64,000 nucleotides of DNA from positions 1,758,501 through 1,822,500 of the forward strand of contig WPIO01000057.1 in assembly GCA_009760855.2 (NCBI GenBank), read 5' to 3'. Below are positions 57,580-64,000 of this stretch, piece by piece (within the stretch, counting starts at the first letter, position 1; the number at the start of each line of letters is the position of its first letter). This DNA is from Cristatella mucedo (Eukaryota > Bryozoa > Phylactolaemata > Cristatellidae). A model generated the notes under the pieces. That model saw only the letters and a list, made by a program, of their open reading frames with translations. It made no database searches and had not been told where the DNA came from. A program made the position numbers and the translations under genes.

Positions 57580-58793
57580 TAATGTAATGTAATGTAATGT
57601 ATCTCCGTATGTAACTCCACAAAGTCATAAAAACTATGTGGGTGTTACGCAGGAGAGTTTTGTATAGCACACTCACAGCCAAAGCGGCTTTCGGTACGCA
57701 TTCGGTAGCCAACAGACTTCGTCTCACGCCACAAAGAGAAAGTGGGAAGCATAGCAGAGTCAGGAGAGCAGTTGAGGTAGTGAGTAGCATAGAACTAGCA
57801 GCTCAAGACCTCTGAAAAAGATGTGCCATAGTCGGCAGTAGGATAGTAATTGTCGTTGCGTAAGAATTGTGGAAGCGAGTTCCACAGTCTAGGACCTGCA
57901 GAGCTAAAGCTTCTGTCGCCAACTTTCTTTAAGCGGGGGAATGGGATAGCTAATTTATTGTCCACACAGGACCTGAGGGCGCGAACAGGCTGAAACTGAT
58001 GTAGCAGTTCAGCTACGTACGAAGGAGCCAAGCCGTGGCGGGCCTTGTGGGTCAGCGTAAGAACCTTGCTCTGTATCCTTTGCTCAACTGGCAACCATCC
58101 TAGCTCTTTCAGCAAAGGTGACACGTGCTCAAACCGCTGGGATTTGAAGACCAGCCTTGCAGCCATATTCATAGTCCGCTGTAGTGGCATAATAGCTTTC
58201 TTTGGCAGCCCAGCCCAAAGGGAATTACAATAATCAAGCCGAGACAGAACAAAGAGCTAGCTAAATTCTTTGCAAGCCACTGTGGGAGACAGCTCCTAAT
58301 CTTGGATAAGGATTGGATGTGATGGCTAGCTGTAGAGGCAGTCTTCTGAATGAAGCTTTTGAAATTGAGGCAGTTGTCGAACACGACACCTAAATTACGA
58401 GCACGTGGTGAAGGTCGCACAATAGCATCACCTATTAGAACAGCAAAGCCTTTTAATCCAGCCACACGCTTAGGGTGTCCCATGAGCAGCAGTTCGGTTT
58501 TATCGTCATTTAATTTCAGGAAGTTTTCCGACATCCAGGATCGAATATTGGCAAGGCAAGCATTCAGTTTCTCAGCTGCTGCAGCAGATTCTGACGGTTT
58601 AAATGGCAAATACAACTGAGTATCGTCAGCATAGAAGCAATATCCTATTCCATGGGCCTTAATCACTTTTCCTAGAGGTTGTGTATAAATGGAGAACAGC
58701 AAGGGACCGAGTACAGACCCTTGAGGGACTCAGGTGACCCTTCTCGTTTCTGAGACCTGACCCCCACACGACACGGATTGAACATGATGACAC
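57580..58793 (-). mobile_element. LINE-B 3' half nested in LINE-A, well preserved
   Basis: Tail (complement of ACATT repeats) at 57580-57600. A 7-bp target duplication ACAGGAG is at 57573-57579 and 58794-58800. It covers RT from just upstream of VPQGS to the end. Frames: 58702-58169 ([16 protein letters not shown], catalytic [25 protein letters not shown]) and 58190-57795 (tail, GPRLWNSLPQFLRN). The two overlap in different frames, so at least one frameshift is present. Confidence 0.95.
58169..58702 (-). pseudogene. LINE-B reverse transcriptase fragment with intact YADD
   Basis: 178 codons from [11 protein letters not shown] through [46 protein letters not shown] and [18 protein letters not shown] to the frameshift near 58215. 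It has no native start (5'-truncated). It is among the better preserved LINE-B RT segments and useful for consensus building. Confidence 0.88.
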
Positions 58794-59010
58794 ACAGGAG
58801 ACCTCTGCTGTGCTACGATGCAGCAGAAGATCAGCTGTCAGAGCCAATGCTGAGCGTTAGCCTTTCTGGGCTAAAACGGTAGGATGGATTAACGTAAAGA
58901 TTAAACTTACTATCGCTTTCATAGAAGTGAAAGCCTGGTTTGTGGTTGGAAATCACATCGGCAACAGGTAGAGTATATGCAGTGAAAAGAAGCGGACCAA
59001 GCACAAAGCC

Positions 59011-59304
59011 CGAACTTGAAAACACATCTATTTAGGACAGCATTTAGTGGGTCCCAGTGATTTTTCATTCATGTACTTATGCGTGCTGACACTGTGCATG
59101 CTGCCACTAACCACATTTGCATGCTGACCCTGTGCATGTAACCCCTAACCATGTTATTCATTTTGTTTGTTTATCAAGCATGATATTACTCACCATTCAA
59201 TTGCATTTCCATTTGCAGCAAATGCAAAGCGCCTAGAAAGAGATTAAGTTCTCTGAGGGCGCTTTATCAAGTGAATTATTATTATTAATATTATTATTAT
59301 TGTT
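59011..59304 (+). mobile_element. LINE-A 3' fragment, young, nested in old LINE-A
   Basis: Starts CGAACTTGAAAACACATC and carries the complete 3' UTR, a perfect stem-loop (about 59225-59268) and an (ATT)n tail. A 5-bp target duplication AAGCC is at 59006-59010 and 59305-59309. Orientation is opposite to the host. Confidence 0.9.
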
Positions 59305-59400
59305 AAGCCTAGACGTACCTTGTTTAACGTTGTTTAACGGGTGACCTGTGTCGGTTTGCATCAATACTCTGCAGTCTCCCACTTAAATACGATCACTGCA

Positions 59401-59722
59401 GTGCAGTGCCAGTGATGCTTATGCCAGATCTTACTTTTAAGTTACAGTTGTACCCGTTTCCAGTTCTAAAGTGAATAAATGAGTAATTTTAACAGAGCTA
59501 GTTCTCTATTAAATGTAAATAAAATTATCACTCTTTAGAATCGCTACAGATAATAACCACTACTTGCCTTTTTAAACATCAAATTTTCGAAGTAGAATAC
59601 CAGACTACCATCAGTACAAGAAACTAACATAAACGAAGCAGCTTTAATCTCGTCGACGATAGTTCGATGAGACGGAATATGCTGATACTAGCAGGCAGAT
59701 CTTAGTTTTACTTAAAAATATC
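59401..59722. other. No recognisable gene
   Basis: AT-rich sequence. Confidence 0.4.
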
Positions 59723-59956
59723 CTAGCCCTCAAAATTCAAGAGGTAGATTTTCCGTTCATGAGACACAGTGGCGTAGTATGGGGGTCTTGAAACACATTT
59801 TGCGGGTAGCTTATGAGGGAAGCGATACAAACTCTGGTCATTAACCGAGTTTGTATGCAAAATGCAATCAACGTAGGTAAGACGAATATTTTGAACTTCA
59901 GCGCCAAAACAAGCAAAAAAGAGGACCACGAGAAAATTAATCGAGTGGAAGTACAT
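59723..59956 (-). CDS. Small secreted-peptide candidate, 77 residues
   Basis: The ATG-initiated frame encodes a signal-peptide-like N-terminus (short N-region, hydrophobic INFLVVLFFACFGA, then polar sequence). Two further Cys, at about residues 31 and 55, follow. The C-terminus is HERKIYLLNFEG-stop: a dibasic RK followed by a short peptide ending in Gly, the layout of an amidated neuropeptide. There are no introns and no similarity I recognise, and another frame over the same DNA is also open, so chance is a real possibility. Confidence 0.22.
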   Translation of the reverse strand: MYFHSINFLVVLFFACFGAEVQNIRLTYVDCILHTNSVNDQSLYRFPHKLPAKCVSRPPYYATVSHERKIYLLNFEG

Positions 59957-62689
59957 GGACAATGACTTTTAGCCATTTATGAGTTTGCACGCCTTTTTTC
60001 GATGATAAATTAGATTAACCCTGCCATCGCCTTACTGTGCTTCTTAATCGCATAACTTCGCCTAGCATCTTTTTTAGCTCGTCGTATATCTAGTAATTCA
60101 TCCTTGATACACATCTAATTGCGAAGAAAATTAGTGTGCAAAATAAACGAGGAACAGTATGGAAACATGCTAGTTGTGCAATAAAATGGAGAAACTCAGT
60201 CGCAATCTGCTCTTTTATAACGCACACCGGTGAAGTCGCCCATAATTCACCAAGTGCATTGCCAGGCATCTTTGAATGTTCACATGTATTTATTAGCTTG
60301 GATCACGGCATGAGCAAGAAAGGTACTCCAATGTATTTTGTCGAATTTTTCTTACGGTAATTAATTATGTGTTATGCTGCATGCATCAAGAGCATGACAG
60401 TGATGGTTATGGAGGACGCATTGAAATGCAAAGTGCATGATTTAGCGAAAGCCGAAAAGATTGTGAGCCGCACGACCTTACCAAAGTATCAATGGCTTTT
60501 TCACCCTTTTGGAGTAATGGATCTCTTTGAAAACAAGATGAAAGAATAAACACCATCTTTAGAAAAGTGCATATGAGCATAAAAATTCGGATTTTGCATA
60601 TAATGAGTATACTTTACTTTATTAAAACTTGATCGGCTCGTGCGGTGGTGTATGTCTCTCATTAAGTAAGCAAATATAACAATTCTCACACACAAGATTT
60701 TCCAATTCTTTATTACGTAAAATTGTTGGCCAGTTCATGCAAAAATTAAATCCGAGCGTACGGAAATTAAAAAAGATAGTTAAATAATGCTCAAACGTTA
60801 GTGTTAATGAAACTGTTACTGCAATATATGGCCTTAAAAGTAAAACCAGGAAATTGTCTTCAACATGGTTAGCGGCTGGACAACTTTAATGTCTACCTCG
60901 ATTTCGAAGTATGTTTATAAAAAGTGACGAAAAGCCTGACTCAAAAAATTATCAAGCAGCAAACGGAATCAAAGCACATTGGGCTTGCTTTACCTAATGA
61001 CGGTAGCCCTGCTTCAAGCAAACCAGAATCCTTCACAACTGTTTGAATATAATTCAAGCCCTAGCACTTCCTTTATTGTCTGGATAATTAAAGCATCTTT
61101 TGCAATGTTTATATCACCGATGCATTCTCTAGGGAAGATTAAAGTATTCCGAATCCGTGGTCTAACTAGAAGGCTACTAGAGCAGAAGTAACCTTTGAAA
61201 GAGTGCAAATCATTCGGAAAAGGAGGTTGGAGGGTGTTCAAATCGTACTACCATTTAAGGGAGTATTACTTGATTTTTATCAAATTTGCGCTGCGAAAAA
61301 AGGTCTATGATTAAACCTTTCAAACTCAATTGTTAACAAGAGGATGTCAGAAATTTTTAATTTCAAATCGTTAGGTGTCTGTGTTCAGATCAAGCTACAG
61401 CCTTCACCCTATCTAAGACATTGGATTGCATTAATGAATTAAGACCACTGGACCAACATGAAGGCGCTTGCTGCCAACGCCGTTACAGTTTTAAACCCAC
61501 AGCTGTTTTCTAAAGTGCTTAAGTAAAGATTAGGTCGATTGTGGAATACAGTGAGCTCAACCAGGTTAATTCCAGCCATACAACTCATGGTGACGTTTGT
61601 GCTGATAAACTTGTTACGGGAAACGCTATGAAGCCATGTCAGTATATTCAATGAAAAGCCAATGCTGTTGCATACTGCGCAATTTTTATGGGCACAGGGT
61701 CACTTCTTCGCAGAGCTGACGGTACTATTAGTCCGACTATGCCGAATATAATGAAAACTACAATGAGCATGAGCTATTCGAAGTCCTTCGTGGTCCATAT
61801 AGAATGTAGTTGCTTAGTGTTTACCACAACAGCAACAGCAACATGTTCCCGCATTAATAAGCCCACCCACTTTGTACTAGAGGCAAAGCCTACGAAAAAC
61901 CTTGTCGGCAGCTGGATGCTAAGTATAAATGTGCTTCTACACATAGATGTATAAGTACATATTACATGGCTGGCATTGTGAAACCCTGATCGACAGCTTT
62001 GCCATACATTTAGCTTAAGGAATGTCCAACTGCTTAGGGAATGAGAAATGTTTTCAAGCTTCTAAGGCATAAGGAAATCGAAACGTTGTTAATATGGTAT
62101 GAGCTAGATCAGGTAGATAATTATAGACCCTAAAGATATATTCAGATTCCCGAATTAATTGCATTGGTTCTTGAACGGTAATATTACCGGCGCAATCGTG
62201 TACGCGGAATCACTCCTGAGTCTTCTAAAAGGCAGCAGCTGAGTTATAGGAGTTGTGCTGGAGGCTCTAAACCAGCAGCAATGTAGCCAGACTTCCGAGT
62301 TGGTCATTGCCAAGGTGCTAAATGTGTATCAGATGCTGTATCCTACGACTGACATTGAACTAAGGTAACCCAACGTTCGACCCCGAGTTGCTCACCGTCT
62401 ACAATGCTGTGCGATATACACATTGCTTCTTCGATGGGTGCACTTGTTTACTGTTGACAGATCGCAGTACGATCGCGTTCGAATTGTAATCCTTGGATTG
62501 ATTCACCCTGAACAACAATAAAATCTCTCCTTCATCCGTAATTTCAGGACTTAAATTTTAGAAATATAAAGTTAGGAACAGAGCTTCTCCATTTGCTTCG
62601 CCGGGTATATACATAAGAACAGACATCGAAGGCTCAGACGCTCATTACTAAGCCTCTCCCGATGCTCAAAATCTAGGGTGATGTGCTTG
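59957..62689. other. Mostly unique DNA; unrecognised reading frames
   Basis: 60136-60549 reads through as two frames in the same register separated by a single TAA (60358-60360), about 137 codons in all, without a recognisable domain. The stop is followed by GTAATT-like sequence, so a splice site is conceivable. 61688-61954 is open for 88 codons, Ser/Thr-rich, unrecognised. No LINE sequence is seen. Confidence 0.3.
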
Positions 62690-62805
62690 TTAACGTTTCT
62701 CTTGTTACCACTAACAATTGTATCAGCCTTCTTACACAGCATATGTAGTGCCTAGAATGAGGTTGCGTCCTCTGAGGGCACTACACAAATGTGTTATTAC
62801 TATTG
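62690..62805 (+). mobile_element. LINE-A-related solo 3' end, old subfamily
   Basis: A variant stem-loop, TAGTGCCTAGAATGAGGTTG then CGTCCTCTGAGGGCACTA, forms its own compensated stem (TAGTGCC/GGCACTA). It is followed by a weak ATT-type tail. Confidence 0.65.
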
Positions 62806-63059
62806 AAATTAGTATTCCATTATTCTGAATAATTGCTTCACAGTTCAACCAGCCCTTTGAATTTCCTGCTTTCAGGCGACTGACTTTTGCAATGGCTATC
62901 TCTCTACTTTGATGGTTTTCCACTCTAAAAACTGCTTTCTTCATGTCTGGGCTCTTAATAGGAACAATGATTAACACCGATAATTCAAGAACTGTCCCGT
63001 TCCAATATGATCTTTAACGATATACCTACCTAACTCATTTTTCACATCTGACTGTTTAG
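62806..63059. other. No recognisable gene
   Basis: Nothing assigned. Confidence 0.4.
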
Positions 63060-63520
63060 CTCCAAAATGTTGCCAAAACTCGAACTTTTCAGATGATTAT
63101 GCCACTGCAAGGCTAGTCATGCCAGACGTTTGTGATATGGTTTAGACTTCTGCCACTCACTACTTGCTACTCTTCATCCATGCACACAAGGTGGATTGCA
63201 GCAAGTGCAAAATACTGAAGCCGTGCGAGTCTGTCGTGCAGTTTACGGTTACAACAGACCACTTCTCGCTGACCTGCACTAGCTATCCACAAAGAAGCTT
63301 ATCGAATTCAAGGTCCCCTTATTTAATTGTACACCTCTGCTTGCTTAGGTATAAGTACTCAAACTAATTATAAATCAGGCGTCCTAACGCCAGATCTTTA
63401 CACTCCAGCCGTCTAGCTTCGTCTCTAAACAACCTTAAGTGCTTTGGAGACCCTGCCTTTAGTTCGCGTGCTCCCAACAAATTAAACTTACTCTAAACTT
63501 ACCTAATGAGTTTCCCTCCA
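63060..63520 (+). mobile_element. LINE-A fragment, very old
   Basis: Diverged copy of the C-terminal region. GCAGCAAGTGCAAAATACTG (LQxVQN), CTCGCTGACCTGCACTAG, GGAGACCCTGCCTTTAGTTC and GCTCCCAACAAATTAAACTT follow the LINE-A order. Confidence 0.7.
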
Positions 63521-64000
63521 TTTTGATTTAAAACTAAACTAAAAATTTGCATTATTCTCGCAGCATTTACTCGGTCCGTGTGCAGCAACCTTAAACGTTC
63601 CAATATATGATGATACTGAGCACGCCATCATTGACCGATTGACAGGCTTCACTTTCAACATATACAGTGATTGAAAAAAAATTAATATACTTTGATTGCC
63701 ATATAAATTAGCATTGTTTATGTTCAGCACATTAAAAGTGTACATGCAGGATCTCCCAGTGCAATTTCGACATGAAAAGGTCAGCTGTGCTACCCGGCAA
63801 CGAGTGCTTGCAGCTCTTGTAGGCAATCAGAAGTATGAATGACGACTGCACCCTCGAGCTACTAAGAAGAAGCAGTGTACAAGTATTGGTGGGCAGAACT
63901 TGATGACAAGATACCACCTGTCGACGAACCAGATGTCATCAAAAAACCTCGAGTAGTTCAAGACTGAGCAGGATACGCTAGACAAATGCATAGCGGCCAG
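63521..64000. other. No recognisable gene
   Basis: AT-rich, with overlapping minus frames at 63539-63917 of no recognisable family. Confidence 0.4.

Larger units (their letters stand above)
57270..59400 (-). mobile_element. LINE-A host copy, old, split by LINE-B and by a young LINE-A
   Basis: Segments 57270-57579, 58801-59010 and a short remainder after 59310 read colinearly on the minus strand. They run from the SRLDFCNS-like region to NLGVxFQ codons, then IGSxS/ERLTL codons, and back to VLGPLLFTAYTLPVADV. The segment at 58841-59010 has lost about 180 bp, including YADD. The right boundary after 59310 is uncertain. Confidence 0.7.

Noticed and set aside
58831-59304. A LINE-A copy with a 5' inversion (twin priming)
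   Set aside because: The inverted part is the continuation of the old minus-strand host that also flanks LINE-B (shared ACAGGAG duplication), and the plus-strand 3' end has its own AAGCC duplication, so these are separate insertions.

Overview
This window looks like the genome of a non-vertebrate animal. It is AT-rich. About 28-29 kb (my tally of approximate boundaries) consists of decaying copies of two non-LTR retrotransposon (LINE) families plus a tRNA-derived SINE. The little host-like coding sequence is split by short GT-AG introns. I see no bacterial, organellar or viral gene organisation, and I cannot name the species.

LINE-A encodes a CR1/L2-type reverse transcriptase with YADD and ends in a 3' stem-loop (AAAGCGCC ... 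GGCGCTTT) followed by (ATT)n. There are about 28 copies. Most are severely 5'-truncated; the longest are at 39060-41370 and 49100-50560, and the best preserved is 25916-27140. LINE-B is a related element with an apurinic-type endonuclease, a reverse transcriptase and an (ACATT)n tail. Its only near full-length copy is 13650-17213, and ten further fragments lie across the window. The SINE (four copies: 674-820, 2881-3028, 38815-38935, 47886-48060) has pol III A and B boxes in its head and a copy of the LINE-A tail at its 3' end, so LINE-A is its likely mobilising partner.

Layout: 1-5.5 kb, LINE-B and LINE-A fragments with a SINE inserted in LINE-B. 5.5-9.4 kb, mostly unique AT-rich DNA. 9.4-10.8 kb, a GC-rich island ending in (TA)n/(TG)n. 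11.6-12.4 kb, LINE-A nested in LINE-B. 13.6-22.5 kb, full-length LINE-B plus a chain of LINE-A and LINE-B copies. 22.5-25.5 kb, unique DNA and a decayed satellite. 25.6-31.7 kb, nested LINEs and a long microsatellite. 33.0-33.5 kb, a pseudogene of a conserved uncharacterised protein. 37.8-38.5 kb, the best host-gene candidate: three exons on the minus strand with a makorin-like RING finger. 39-50.6 kb, LINE-dense, including a double hairpin at 43.4-43.6 kb. 51.4-59.3 kb, more LINEs, a GC-rich island and a three-layer nested insertion. 59.3-64 kb, mostly unique DNA with weak ORFs.

The elements interact. LINE-A inserted into LINE-B, LINE-B into LINE-A, LINE-A into LINE-A and SINE into LINE-B. 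Target-site duplications of 4-7 bp can be read at several junctions, giving a relative order of events. I found no complete gene and no convincing new molecular system. The points most worth a second look are the makorin-like exons, two independent LINE-A insertions 9 bp apart in LINE-B, the double perfect hairpin, the SINE/LINE-A tail sharing and the conserved pseudogene at 33 kb.
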